DNA of 64,000 nucleotides from Schumannella luteola (GTDB lineage: Bacteria > Actinomycetota > Actinomycetes > Actinomycetales > Microbacteriaceae). This document shows, one piece after another, positions 28,232 to 39,509 of the stretch (positions are counted from its first letter, which is position 1; every line of letters begins with the position of its first letter). The stretch is from NCBI RefSeq assembly GCF_013408685.1, contig NZ_JACBZY010000001.1:2852001-2916000 (forward strand), written 5' to 3'. The translations under genes and the position numbers were made by a program. The notes under the pieces are model-generated. The model made no database searches, was not told the origin of the DNA, and worked only from the letters and a program-made list of their open reading frames with translations.

Positions 28232-29470
28232 ATGGCATCGAAGAAGATCTTCGGAATCGTTCTGGCTGGGGGCGAGGGGAAGAGGCTGATGCCTCTCACC
28301 GCCGACCGCGCCAAGCCCGCGGTCCCGTTCGCCGGCGGCTACCGACTGATCGACTTCGCGTTGTCGAACCTCGTGAACTCCGGCCTGCGGCAGGTCGTCG
28401 TGCTGACGCAGTACAAGTCGCACTCGCTCGACCGCCACGTCTCGCAGACCTGGCGCCTCTCGGGCATGCTCGGCGCCTACGTCGCCTCGGTGCCGGCACA
28501 GCAGCGTCTCGGCAAGCGCTGGTTCAGCGGCTCGGCCGACGCGATCCTGCAGAGCCTCAACCTGCTGCGCGACGAGAAGCCCGACATCGTGGTCGTGGTC
28601 GGCGCCGATCACGTCTACCGCATGGACTTCAGCCAGATGATCGACGCGCACATCGCCTCGGGCGCGGGCGTCACGGTGGCGGCGATCCGCCAGCCGATCT
28701 CGCTCGCCGACCAGTTCGGGGTCATCCAGACCGACGCCGACGATCCGACGAGGATCGCCGAGTTCCTCGAGAAGCCGAAGAACGCGGTCGGGCTCGCCGA
28801 CTCGCCCGGCGAGGTGCTCGCCTCGATGGGCAACTACGTCTTCGACGCCGACGTGCTGATGGATGCGGTCATCCGCGACGGCGAGAAGCCCGACTCGAAC
28901 CATGACATGGGCGGCGACATCGTTCCCGACTTCGTGTCGCGCGGCGAGGCGGCGGTCTACGACCTCAACCGCAACGAGGTGCCCGGCTCGACCGATCGCG
29001 ACAAGTTCTACTGGCGCGATGTGGGCACGATCGACAGCTTCTTCGAGGCCCACCAGGACCTCATCTCGGCGCTGCCGGTGTTCAACCTCTACAACCGCGA
29101 CTGGCCGATCTTCAGCCAGCAGCTCAACTCGCCGCCGGCGAAGTTCGTGCGTGACGAGAGCGGCGCGATCGGCACCGTCATCGACTCCATCGTCTCGCTC
29201 GGCGTCGTGGTCGTGGGCGGGCACGTCGAGCGCAGCGTCGTCGGCCCGTGGACCACGATCGGCTCCGGCGCGAAGCTCAGCGACTCGATCGTCTTCGACC
29301 AGGTGACGATCGGCGCGGGCGCCGTGGTGCAGCGGGCGATCCTCGACAAGGAGGTCACGGTCTCCCCCGGGGCGCAGATCGGCGTCGATCACGACGCGGA
29401 TCGCGCCCGCGGCTTCACCGTGACCGACTCGGGGATCACTGTGGTCGGCAAGGGCGAGCGCGTCGACTGA
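28232..29470 (+). CDS. glgC: Glucose-1-phosphate adenylyltransferase
   Basis: 412 residues. Pyrophosphorylase signature [14 protein letters not shown] (about 10-23), [15 protein letters not shown], and [12 protein letters not shown]; the C-terminal beta-helix region has [17 protein letters not shown]. It makes ADP-glucose for GlgA and is usually the controlled step, with allosteric sites in the N- and C-terminal parts. TATGTT (28220-28225) seven bases before the ATG suggests a leaderless message. Confidence 0.96.
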   Translation: MASKKIFGIVLAGGEGKRLMPLTADRAKPAVPFAGGYRLIDFALSNLVNSGLRQVVVLTQYKSHSLDRHVSQTWRLSGMLGAYVASVPAQQRLGKRWFSGSADAILQSLNLLRDEKPDIVVVVGADHVYRMDFSQMIDAHIASGAGVTVAAIRQPISLADQFGVIQTDADDPTRIAEFLEKPKNAVGLADSPGEVLASMGNYVFDADVLMDAVIRDGEKPDSNHDMGGDIVPDFVSRGEAAVYDLNRNEVPGSTDRDKFYWRDVGTIDSFFEAHQDLISALPVFNLYNRDWPIFSQQLNSPPAKFVRDESGAIGTVIDSIVSLGVVVVGGHVERSVVGPWTTIGSGAKLSDSIVFDQVTIGAGAVVQRAILDKEVTVSPGAQIGVDHDADRARGFTVTDSGITVVGKGERVD

Positions 29471-29526
29471 TCCGCGGGACGCAACCCACCGACCCGATTC
29501 GGACATCCGACGCCCGATGACGTCGA

Positions 29527-29546
29527 CGCGGGAGCACGTTCCCGCG
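29527..29546. other. Inverted repeat between glgC and serB
   Basis: CGCGGGA and TCCCGCG around a 6-base loop, no T tract. It may aid glgC termination or sit in the serB promoter, whose -10-like TAGGCT is at 29553-29558. Confidence 0.4.
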
Positions 29547-29566
29547 CGCCGCTAGGCTCGGGAGCC

Positions 29567-30208
29567 GTGCCCCGCTTCCTCGTTCTGCTCGACGTCGACT
29601 CCACGCTGATCGAGAACGAGGTGATCGAGCTGCTGGCCGACGAGGCCGGCTCCGCCGAGGCGGTGCGCGAGGTCACCTTCCGCGCGATGAACGGCGAGCT
29701 CGACTTCGAGCAGAGCCTGCGCGAGCGCGCCGCGACCCTCGCCGGACTCGACGAGGGCGTCTTCGAGCGAGTCGGCGCCCGCGTCGAGGTCACCCGCGGA
29801 GTGCCCGAGCTCGTCGCGGGCGTGCACGCCGCCGGCGGTCACGTGGCCGTCGTGTCGGGCGGGTTCCACGAGATCGTCGACCCCGTCGCCGAGCGCCTCG
29901 GGCTCGACCACTGGCGCGCCAACCGACTCGAGATCGTCGCCGGCAGGCTGACCGGCGGGCTCGTCGGCCCGATCATCGACGCCGCCGCCAAGTCGACCGC
30001 GCTGCGCGAATGGGCCGCCGCGCTCGACGTGCCGCTGAGCCAGACGATCGCGATCGGCGATGGCGCGAACGACCTCGACATGATGTCGAACTGCGGCCTG
30101 TCGATCGGCTTCGACGCGAAGGCGCCCGTGCGCGACGAGGCCGCCGTGCTGCTCGACGAGCGCGACCTGTCGCTCGTGCTGCCGCTGCTCGGCCTGCCGC
30201 GCGCCTGA
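29567..30208 (+). CDS. serB: Phosphoserine phosphatase
   Basis: 213 residues, a single HAD domain without the N-terminal ACT domains found in longer SerB. Motif I is LLDVDSTLIENEVIELL, motif II VVSGGFHEIV, motif III IGDGANDLDMM. This is the last step of serine synthesis from 3-phosphoglycerate. GTG 29567 lies nine bases after TAGGCT, so the mRNA may be leaderless. Confidence 0.93.
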   Translation: MPRFLVLLDVDSTLIENEVIELLADEAGSAEAVREVTFRAMNGELDFEQSLRERAATLAGLDEGVFERVGARVEVTRGVPELVAGVHAAGGHVAVVSGGFHEIVDPVAERLGLDHWRANRLEIVAGRLTGGLVGPIIDAAAKSTALREWAAALDVPLSQTIAIGDGANDLDMMSNCGLSIGFDAKAPVRDEAAVLLDERDLSLVLPLLGLPRA

Positions 30209-30284
30209 TCGGCCGCGACCGATCGGCGCGGAGAGCGCCGGAACCGCGGGCGACGGCCGGCGCATGTCGCGACCGACGGCGCCG

Positions 30285-30671
30285 TCAGACGAGGTAGCTG
30301 ACGACCACGAGGGCGACGACGACCGCGATCGAGACGACGCCGATCGGCCAGAGCACGCGGCGGGCGACGGCGTCCTCGACTCCCCCGCGCCGCAGCGCCG
30401 AGCCGGCGATCAGCACGGTCGCGAACAGCACTCCCGCGGTGAGGATGACGCCGATCGCGAGCGGGATCGGCAGCACACCCGACCCGGCTCCGTGCAGCGA
30501 CGAGGCCACGAGCGGCGCCGAGATGATCCACTGCATCGCGGCCCCGATGAGGCCGACGCCCGCCGCCGAGGCGATGACGCGGCCGCGGCTCGGCGGGGCG
30601 TCGACACGCTCGTCGCCGCGGGACGACGAACCGTCGGCGGGCCGACCGGAGCGAGAAGGACGACGGGTCAT
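30285..30671 (-). CDS. Small membrane protein, unknown function
   Basis: 128 residues. A basic, serine-rich N-terminus of about 30 residues precedes three hydrophobic segments: VIASAAGVGLIGAAMQWII, IPLAIGVILTAGVLFATVLIAG and VLWPIGVVSIAVVVALVVVSYLV. No family is recognised. It lies 52 bases downstream of fabG on the same strand and may be co-transcribed with it. Confidence 0.75.
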   Translation of the reverse strand: MTRRPSRSGRPADGSSSRGDERVDAPPSRGRVIASAAGVGLIGAAMQWIISAPLVASSLHGAGSGVLPIPLAIGVILTAGVLFATVLIAGSALRRGGVEDAVARRVLWPIGVVSIAVVVALVVVSYLV

Positions 30672-30723
30672 ACGGCGGAGATCTGTCGGGAGCGCACTCG
30701 GGATCGGACCAGCGGCCTCAGCC

Positions 30724-31434
<711 letters not shown>

Positions 31435-31492
31435 TCACGAGCCTATCGGCGCGCAGGTGACGCCCCCGCGACGGACGTACTCTTGTGGGGCA

Positions 31493-31774
31493 ATGCGCCA
31501 CGAGTCCGCCGCCGTCACCGAGCTCCCGATCTCACCCGAGCAGGAGCGACGATCGCGCATGATCAAGTACGTCGTGGCGATGTCGATCCGCGTGGTGTGC
31601 ATCATCCTCTGCGTCGTCGTGAAGGGATGGTGGCTGGTGCTGCCGATCGCCGGTGCGGTCTTCCTGCCCTATTTCGCCGTGGTCGTCGCGAACGCGACCG
31701 GCCCCCGCACGACCCGGCGCGTCGCCCGACCCGGCGCCATCGTCAAGGCCTCGCGACGGGACCACGACACGTGA
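31493..31774 (+). CDS. DUF3099 membrane protein
   Basis: 93 residues. A polar N-terminus (ESAAVTELPISPEQERRSR) leads to two membrane spans (IKYVVAMSIRVVCIILCVVVKG and LVLPIAGAVFLPYFAVVVAN) and a basic tail. This matches actinobacterial DUF3099 proteins, whose function is unknown. An ATG at 31559 within the same frame would drop the polar segment. It overlaps the next gene by GTGA. Confidence 0.82.
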   Translation: MRHESAAVTELPISPEQERRSRMIKYVVAMSIRVVCIILCVVVKGWWLVLPIAGAVFLPYFAVVVANATGPRTTRRVARPGAIVKASRRDHDT

Positions 31775-32058
31775 TCGGCCTCGGCGGCGACCCGGATCGC
31801 ACGACCTGCTCCTCGGCGCGGTGCCGCGCCGACGCGACGTGGCGCGTCAACTGGCGCAACCCCCGCATCCACGCCGCCGACCGGGTCAAGGTCTGGCTGG
31901 CCTGCGACAAGCACCGCTCGACGCTGGGCGACTACCTGGCGACGCGGGGATTCCCGGTCGTGATCTCGGCGCTCGACTCCCCCGTCGACGTCGTGCCCGA
32001 CGGCGCGGTGCCGACGACGGCACCGCAGACCTCGTCGACGGATGAGGCCGGCCGATGA
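31771..32058 (+). CDS. Small cysteine protein, unknown function
   Basis: 95 residues from GTG 31771, which overlaps the previous stop. The core has CSSARC, WRVNWRNPRIHAADRVKVW and ACDKHRSTLGDYL, giving three cysteines and a histidine that could bind zinc. Conserved relatives sit beside SURF1 in actinobacteria and are sometimes labelled acetone carboxylase, for which I see no domain support. The last 30 residues are Thr/Pro/Asp-rich. It overlaps the SURF1 gene by four bases, so the three genes form a coupled set. Confidence 0.75.
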   Translation: MIGLGGDPDRTTCSSARCRADATWRVNWRNPRIHAADRVKVWLACDKHRSTLGDYLATRGFPVVISALDSPVDVVPDGAVPTTAPQTSSTDEAGR

Positions 32059-32888
32059 GCGCGATCGTCCGGTTCCTGCGGCGCTGGGGCGGCTATCTCG
32101 CCCTCGTGATCGTCTTCGCGATCGCCTGCGCGCTGCTGTCGAACTGGCAGTGGGACCGCCGCGCCGAGGCCGTCGCGGCGATCCAGCGCGTCGTCGACAA
32201 CTACGACGCGAAGCCGGTCGCCGTCGACACCGTGCTGCCCGAGCTCGACTCGTGGAAGCTCGACGACGAGTGGACCCCCGTGACGCTCACCGGCCGCTAC
32301 CTGCGCAGCGAGCAGGCGCTCGTGCGCAACCGGCCGCTCGAGGGCAACCCGGGATGGGAGGTGCTGGTGCCGCTGCAGCTCGACGACGGCCGGGTGTTCC
32401 TCGTCGACCGCGGCTGGATCTCGGTCGGCGACAAGCAGGACCTGCCCGACAGCATCCCGGCCGCGCCGAAGGGCGAGGTCACGGTCGTCGCGCGGCTCAA
32501 GGCGAGCGAGCCGACCATCGGCGCGAGCACCTCGTCGAAGGGGCAGCTCGCCACGATCCACCTGCCGACCGTCGCCGAGCACCTCGGCGATCGACCCACC
32601 TACACCGGCGCCTACGGCCTGCTGGCGAGCGAGAGCCCCTCGGCGGCGACGCCGACGCTGTCGAAGAAGCCCGACCCCGACGAGGGGCCGCATCTCTCCT
32701 ACGCGCTGCAGTGGATCGCCTTCGGCATCCTCGCGTTCGTCGGCCTCGTCTGGGCCGTGCGGCGCGAGCGTCGCATCGCCCGCGAGGAGGCGGCTGAGCG
32801 CGCCGGGATCCCGAAGCCCGAGCCGAAGCGGCCCAAGCGGCTCAGCGACGCCGACATCGAGGACGAGCTGCTCGACAGCGTGCGCTGA
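32055..32888 (+). CDS. SURF1-family cytochrome oxidase assembly protein
   Basis: 277 residues. Two membrane spans bracket the external domain: YLALVIVFAIACALLSNWQW near residue 15 and LQWIAFGILAFVGLVWAV near residue 215. The domain has the SURF1 phrases RYLRSEQALVRNRP and FLVDRGWI. It helps assemble haem-copper oxidase in the membrane, which agrees with ctaA and ctaB in the same window. The tail is charged (KRPKRLSDADIEDELLD). Confidence 0.93.
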   Translation: MSAIVRFLRRWGGYLALVIVFAIACALLSNWQWDRRAEAVAAIQRVVDNYDAKPVAVDTVLPELDSWKLDDEWTPVTLTGRYLRSEQALVRNRPLEGNPGWEVLVPLQLDDGRVFLVDRGWISVGDKQDLPDSIPAAPKGEVTVVARLKASEPTIGASTSSKGQLATIHLPTVAEHLGDRPTYTGAYGLLASESPSAATPTLSKKPDPDEGPHLSYALQWIAFGILAFVGLVWAVRRERRIAREEAAERAGIPKPEPKRPKRLSDADIEDELLDSVR

Positions 32889-32951
32889 CGCGAGCGAACG
32901 GCGACGGGATCGACGCCGAGCGCCCGCCGCACGCGGCGCGGACGCGAGCGC

Positions 32952-34550
<1,599 letters not shown>

Positions 34551-34618
34551 GATGGAGGTCCGTTCTGCGAGGGCGGGATGCGGGAGTCAGAGGCGTCGGC
34601 GACGACGGCGGGCGCGGT

Positions 34619-34635
34619 TCCCGCGGTGCGCGGGA
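34619..34635 (-). other. Hairpin in the ABC-F leader
   Basis: TCCCGCG-GTG-CGCGGGA, a 7-bp stem with 3-base loop, lies between a reverse-strand -10-like TAAACT (34654-34649) and the ABC-F start. Some ABC-F genes are controlled by attenuation in the leader; here this is only a possibility. Confidence 0.35.
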
Positions 34636-34734
34636 CGGCCAGCCGCCCAGTTTACGTCAGGCGCGCGACGCTCGCCGACGGCCGGCGGCTCCGTGCCCTC
34701 GGACACCGCCGCGGCGGACCCGTCGGCCCTCACG

Positions 34735-35343
34735 TCAGTCGACCCCGCGCGCGGTGAGCGCGTCGGCCACGTCGTCGGCGTGCCGCAGCGCCAGCACGAG
34801 CAGCGGCACGACCGCGCGGAAGCCGAGCCGCACGCCGCGGGCCCGCTGCGCTTCGCGCACGCGCTGAGCGAGCGCGCCGATCACCGGGACCATCGTGATC
34901 GCGAGAGAGAGGGTGAGCCCGACGCGGCCGGGGTCGACTCCGATCCGGCGCAGCGGCCCGAGCGCGGTCTCGAGCGCCGACAGCAGATCGGAGCTGCGGG
35001 TCGTGAGGCTGAGCAGACCCGCCAGCAGCACGATCGCGACGACACGCACCGTGTTGACGGCCGCGTCGCCGGGCGTGAGGAAGATCAGCTGCGTCACCGC
35101 CATCGCCATCACGATCCACCGCGTCGACCAGAGCTGGCGCAGCAGCGGGCGGCCCGCGAGTCCGCCCAGAGCGAAGAGCGCGACCACGAGCAGGAGTCCG
35201 CCGCCCGCCAGAGCGAGCCCGAGGCCGATCGGCTGTCGCGGCATCAGCGAGAAGCCGATGCCCAGCAGGGCGAGCAGCACGAGCTTGAGGCCCGCGGGCG
35301 CGCGGTGCAGCGGGCTCGTGCCGGCGCGGTAGAGCGAGATCAC
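34735..35343 (-). CDS. bioN: ECF transporter transmembrane protein EcfT (biotin)
   Basis: 202 residues. Several membrane spans (LKLVLLALLGIGFSLM, LGLALAGGGLLLVVALFALGG, IVMAMAVTQLIFL, VRVVAIVLLAGLLSLTT). The coupling motif with ARG appears in REAQRARGVR, and a second in ADALTARGVD near the end. EcfT couples the ATPase to the substrate-binding BioY. Its start overlaps the bioM stop by four bases. Confidence 0.92.
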   Translation of the reverse strand: MISLYRAGTSPLHRAPAGLKLVLLALLGIGFSLMPRQPIGLGLALAGGGLLLVVALFALGGLAGRPLLRQLWSTRWIVMAMAVTQLIFLTPGDAAVNTVRVVAIVLLAGLLSLTTRSSDLLSALETALGPLRRIGVDPGRVGLTLSLAITMVPVIGALAQRVREAQRARGVRLGFRAVVPLLVLALRHADDVADALTARGVD

Positions 35344-36074
35344 GCGTGCAGCGCCCGATAGTCGGCGATCAGCGCGGCCGGCTCGCCCGCATCGACCAGC
35401 CGTCCTTCGGCGAAGCGCAGCGCGACGTCGCAGCGCGCCGCGACCTCGAGGTCGTGGGTGACGACGACCAGCTGCGCCTCGAGCGCGTCGATGAGGATGC
35501 CGCCCACCCGGCGCGCGTTGCCGAGGTCGAGCAGCGTGGTCGGCTCGTCGGCGATCACCAGCGCGGGGCGGCGCACGAGCACGGCGGCGAGGGCCAGCAG
35601 CTGCTTCTGCCCGCCGGAGAGCTGGTGCGCCGGCGCTTCGGCCAGCGCCGTCAGCCCGTAGACGTCGAGTGCCGCCGCGACGCGGTCGGCGATCTCGTCA
35701 CGGGTCAGCCCGCTCCCCCGCAGCGAGAAGGCCACGTCTTCGGCGACGGTCGGCATGAGGATCTGCGCGTCCGGGTTGGTGAAGACGATGCCGACCGCAC
35801 GGCGCAGCGCCTTCTGCTGACGTGCGACGTCGATTCCGTGCACGGCGACCGAGCCGCGCGTCGGCGTCACGAGGCCGCCGAGCACGCGGGCGAAGGTCGA
35901 CTTGCCCGAGCCGTTCGCGCCGATCACGGCGATGCGCCGCTGGTCGAGCCGCACCGTGACGTCGGCGAGCACGACCGTGCCCCCGAGGTCGACATCGAGA
36001 GAGTCGACGACGATCTCACGGACGGGAACGGCCGAGGCGGACTCCGCTGGCGCAGCCGAGCCTGATCCCGTCAT
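35340..36074 (-). CDS. bioM: ECF transporter ATP-binding protein (biotin)
   Basis: 244 residues. Walker A GANGSGKST (about 53-61), signature LSGGQKQLLALA, Walker B ALVIADEPTTLLD, switch VVTHDLEVA. A single EcfA, as in the tripartite BioMNY biotin importer. It overlaps bioY upstream and bioN downstream by four bases each, so the three are translated as a unit. Confidence 0.93.
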   Translation of the reverse strand: MTGSGSAAPAESASAVPVREIVVDSLDVDLGGTVVLADVTVRLDQRRIAVIGANGSGKSTFARVLGGLVTPTRGSVAVHGIDVARQQKALRRAVGIVFTNPDAQILMPTVAEDVAFSLRGSGLTRDEIADRVAAALDVYGLTALAEAPAHQLSGGQKQLLALAAVLVRRPALVIADEPTTLLDLGNARRVGGILIDALEAQLVVVTHDLEVAARCDVALRFAEGRLVDAGEPAALIADYRALHA

Positions 36075-36751
36075 CGAGCCGTTCCGCCGGACTCAGCCGA
36101 CGGCGCCGCGGCCTGGCCGTCCGGCACGGCGTCGGATCCCCGAGCCCCCGTCGACACGAGAGGCAGGCGCGCGGATCCCCGTCGGTCGGCCCGGCGCCCG
36201 AAGGCCGGCGGGTACGCCCGCCAGAGCGCGAGCGTCAGCAGCGTCGCCACGACGACCTTGATCGCGTCGCCCGGCACGAACAGCAGGCTGCCGAGCGCGG
36301 TCGCGCCGAGCGGGAGGCCGGTCAGCGCGGCCTGCACGGGGATGCCGATCGCGTAGATGACCACGATGCCGCCGATCACAGCCCCGACCGCGACCCGCCA
36401 CCAGGCGAGCGCGCCGCGCCCGCTGTAGGCGATGAGTCCGGTCACGAAGGCCCCGGGCAGCCAGCCGAGCAGGTACCCCGCACTGAAGCCGACGAAGACC
36501 GACGGCCCGCCGAAGCCGCCGGAGAGCAGCGGCAGCCCGACCAGCACGAGCACCTCGAACACGGCGACCGCCGCGAGACCGCGCAGCGGCCCGAGCACGG
36601 TGCCGGCGAGGACGACGCCGAGCGTCTGCGCCGTGATCGGCACGAGCCCGGGCAGCTGGATGGGCGCGATGAGCCCGAGCGCGGCGATGATCGCGGCGAA
36701 GACGGCGATGCGCGCGATGTCGCGCGTGTCGAAGCGGCGGGATCCGGCCAT
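36071..36751 (-). CDS. bioY: Biotin transporter BioY (substrate-binding component)
   Basis: 226 residues from ATG 36751. The BioY core covers about residues 14-185: IARIAVFAAIIAALGLIAPI, VPITAQTLGVVLAGTVLGPLRG and LSGGFGGPSVFVGFSAGYLLGW, with six membrane spans. The C-terminal 40 residues are a polar tail. AGGAG lies seven bases upstream. First gene of bioY-bioM-bioN, divergent from the bioQ-like repressor gene and most likely controlled by it. Confidence 0.93.
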   Translation of the reverse strand: MAGSRRFDTRDIARIAVFAAIIAALGLIAPIQLPGLVPITAQTLGVVLAGTVLGPLRGLAAVAVFEVLVLVGLPLLSGGFGGPSVFVGFSAGYLLGWLPGAFVTGLIAYSGRGALAWWRVAVGAVIGGIVVIYAIGIPVQAALTGLPLGATALGSLLFVPGDAIKVVVATLLTLALWRAYPPAFGRRADRRGSARLPLVSTGARGSDAVPDGQAAAPSAESGGTAR

Positions 36752-36850
36752 GACTGCTCCTGGGGGTCGGGGCTGAGGCCCGGTCGATGCGGGCGAGCGG
36801 TGGTGCTCCGGCGTGCCGCGCCAGGTGCCGCTCCGCGACGGAGAGGCACC

Positions 36851-36863
36851 TGAACAGCGTTCA
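36851..36863. promoter_or_regulatory. BioQ-type operator 1
   Basis: TGAACAGCGTTCA, a 5-3-5 palindrome. It agrees with the BioQ motif TGAAC-N3-GTTAC known from Corynebacterium (recalled) in all but the last bases and is fully symmetric here. Confidence 0.8.
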
Positions 36864-36865
36864 CC

Positions 36866-36878
36866 TGAACGCCGTTCA
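36866..36878. promoter_or_regulatory. BioQ-type operator 2
   Basis: TGAACGCCGTTCA, the second palindrome, 15 bp centre to centre from the first and touching the -10 elements on both strands. Two dimers could bind on nearly the same DNA face offset. Confidence 0.8.
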
Positions 36879-36886
36879 CTATAGTG
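36877..36886. promoter_or_regulatory. Self-complementary divergent -10 element
   Basis: CACTATAGTG is a perfect palindrome, so each strand reads TATAGT (5 of 6 to the -10 consensus). Forward, TATAGT (36880-36885) ends seven bases before the bioQ-like ATG; reverse, it would fire bioY from inside operator 2. Confidence 0.65.
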
Positions 36887-36891
36887 AGCAC

Positions 36892-37560
36892 ATGACCGTC
36901 GACCGCAACTCGGCGCGGCACGACCGCGATGCCGTCGTCGGCACCGCACTCGCCCTGCTCGACGAGCACGGGCTCCCCGAGCTCACGATGCGCCGGCTCG
37001 CCGCAGCCCTCGGAGTTCAGCCGAGCGCGCTCTACTGGCACGTCGAGAACAAGCAGACGCTGCTCGCCGCCGTCGCCGACCGCATCCTCGCCGCGGCCCG
37101 ACCCGCTCCCCCGGAGGCCGACGACTGGCGCGCGGCGGCGCTCGCCGAGGTCGAGACCGTGCGGGATGCGCTGCTCGCCTATCGCGACGGGGCGGAGGTC
37201 GTGCTGAGCACCCGTGCGCTGGGACTCGGCGCCGACGCCGCGCACGGACGGATCCGCGCGGCGCTCGCCCGCGGCCATGACGACACGACCGCCGAGGTCG
37301 TGGCGACGGCGCTGCTCGACCTCGTGCTCGGCGACACCGTTCTCGTTCAGCAGCGCATCCACGCGGACACCCTCGGCGTCACCAGCACCAGCGTCGGGCT
37401 CGACGCGGCGCGCTCCGCCGCCGACGCCGCTCCCTCGGACCGTCGCGACGCCGACGCCGTGCTGCTCGGCGCCGCCCTGCTGCTCGACGGGCTAGCCGGT
37501 CGCGCATCGGCGGACGCCGGCGCCGCTGCCTCCGATGCGACGGCAGGCGGAGCACGATGA
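36892..37560 (+). CDS. bioQ: TetR-family repressor, BioQ-like
   Basis: 222 residues. An N-terminal helix-turn-helix (LTMRRLAAALGVQPSALYWHVENKQTLL, written here in shortened sense: MRRLAAALGV and SALYWHVENK) about residues 30-60 is followed by a helical ligand/dimer domain like TetR_C. The name BioQ is inferred from its position between bioY and a second bioY and from the two TGAAC-N3-GTTCA operators directly before it. BioQ represses biotin genes; in known cases the signal works through biotin status and BirA. The mRNA is probably leaderless. It overlaps the second bioY by ATGA. Confidence 0.82.
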   Translation: MTVDRNSARHDRDAVVGTALALLDEHGLPELTMRRLAAALGVQPSALYWHVENKQTLLAAVADRILAAARPAPPEADDWRAAALAEVETVRDALLAYRDGAEVVLSTRALGLGADAAHGRIRAALARGHDDTTAEVVATALLDLVLGDTVLVQQRIHADTLGVTSTSVGLDAARSAADAAPSDRRDADAVLLGAALLLDGLAGRASADAGAAASDATAGGAR

Positions 37561-38201
37561 GCACGCCCTCGCCGCGACTCGTGCTCGCCGACCGCGTCAT
37601 CCGCCGCTCGCTCGGCATGGACGTGCTGCTCGTCGCCGGCGCCGTACTGCTGACCGCGCTGCTGGCGCAGGCGTCGATACCTCTCCCCTTCGTGCCGATC
37701 ACCGGTCAGACGCTGGCGGTGCTGCTCGTCGGCGCGAGTCTCGGCGCCGCGCGCGGGGCGATCGCGATGATCCTCTACGCGGTTCTCGGCGCCGCCGGGG
37801 CGCCGGTCTTCAGCGGCTTCAGCTCGGGGGTGCACGTGCTGACCGGCACGAGCGGCGGCTTCATCATCAGCTACGTGGCCTCGGCCGCCTTCGTCGGGTG
37901 GCTCTCCGAGCACGAGTGGGATCGTCGGCGACTGCGCGCCCTGCTGACCTTCCTCGCCGGCACGATCGTGACCTTCGCGATCGGCGTGCCGTGGCTCTAC
38001 GCCTCGTTCAGCGCCCTCGGCCCGTCGGCGTGGGGCGACATCGCCGACACCCCATTCCAGGCGGCCCTCATGACCGGTCTCGTGCCGTTCATCCCGGGCG
38101 GCATCGTCAAGGCGGGCATCGCGGCGCTGCTCATCCCGCTGTGCTGGCGCGGGGCGGATGCGATCGCCGAACGACGCGAACGCCGCCTCGCCGCGGTCTG
38201 A
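37557..38201 (+). CDS. bioY2: Second BioY biotin transporter
   Basis: 214 residues. BioY features: LLVAGAVLLTALLAQASIPL, PFVPITGQTLAVLLVGASLG, FSGFSSGVHVLTGTSGGFII, and late FIPGGIVKAGIAALLIP. It differs clearly from the first BioY, so this is not a recent copy. It has no ATPase of its own nearby and may share BioMN or work alone, as some BioY proteins do. Coupled to the repressor by a 4-base overlap. Confidence 0.9.
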   Translation: MSTPSPRLVLADRVIRRSLGMDVLLVAGAVLLTALLAQASIPLPFVPITGQTLAVLLVGASLGAARGAIAMILYAVLGAAGAPVFSGFSSGVHVLTGTSGGFIISYVASAAFVGWLSEHEWDRRRLRALLTFLAGTIVTFAIGVPWLYASFSALGPSAWGDIADTPFQAALMTGLVPFIPGGIVKAGIAALLIPLCWRGADAIAERRERRLAAV

Positions 38202-38228
38202 ACGCTGGGACACCGGGCTCCGGACAGA

Positions 38229-38263
38229 CGAGAGCCACGCACCTCAGCGGTGCGGGGCTCTCG
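38229..38263. terminator. Hairpin after the second bioY
   Basis: A 15-bp stem with one mismatch, CGAGAGCCACGCACC against GGTGCGGGGCTCTCG, loop TCAGC. No T tract; a likely terminator for bioQ-bioY2 and possibly for sufT from the other side. Confidence 0.7.
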
Positions 38264-38280
38264 TGGTCGCGAATGCGGAT

Positions 38281-38378
38281 CGGTCAGATGCTGAAGCCTC
38301 ACCGGCCGTCGCCGGCGCGATCGATCGGCCGCCTCCAGCGCCCGACATCTGCGCGCGTCGCGGTCAGATGCTGAAGCC
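38281..38378. repeat. 18-bp direct repeat at the 3' end of sufT
   Basis: CGGTCAGATGCTGAAGCC occurs at 38281-38298 and again at 38361-38378, 80 bp apart. The second copy contains the sufT stop codon and its last five codons; the first is an intergenic duplicate. Confidence 0.85.
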
Positions 38379-38693
38379 GATCGCGCGCATCATGTCGCGT
38401 CCGTCGTCGGTGATGCGCTCGGGACCCCACGGCGGCATCCACACCCAGTTGATGCGGAAGCGCTCGACGATGCCGTCGAGCGACTGGCCGACCTGCTCCT
38501 CGATCACGTCGGTCAGCGGGCAGCCCGCCGACGTCAGGGTCATCGAGATGATCAGCGCGTCGTTCTCGTCGTCCCAGGCCAGGTCGTAGACGAGACCGAG
38601 GTCGACGATGTTGACCCCGAGCTCGGGGTCGATCACGTTCTTCAGGCCCTCTTCGACGTCGTCGAAGAGCTTCGGCTCGAGAGCAGTGGGCAT
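38364..38693 (-). CDS. sufT: SufT, MIP18/DUF59-family Fe-S assembly factor
   Basis: 109 residues, whole length one DUF59 domain: VIDPELGVNIVDLGLVYDLAWDD near the start, MTLTSAGCPLTDVIEEQV with the conserved Cys in the middle, and WMPPWGPERITDDGR before the end. Members help mature Fe-S proteins. It is last in the suf operon, 34 bases after sufC. Confidence 0.93.
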   Translation of the reverse strand: MPTALEPKLFDDVEEGLKNVIDPELGVNIVDLGLVYDLAWDDENDALIISMTLTSAGCPLTDVIEEQVGQSLDGIVERFRINWVWMPPWGPERITDDGRDMMRAIGFSI

Positions 38694-38727
38694 TCCAGCC
38701 TCCTCGGTGGTGGCGATGCGCCGGAGC

Positions 38728-39486
<759 letters not shown>

Positions 39487-39509
39487 GCTTCTTCCTTGCT
39501 GCTTCTGAT

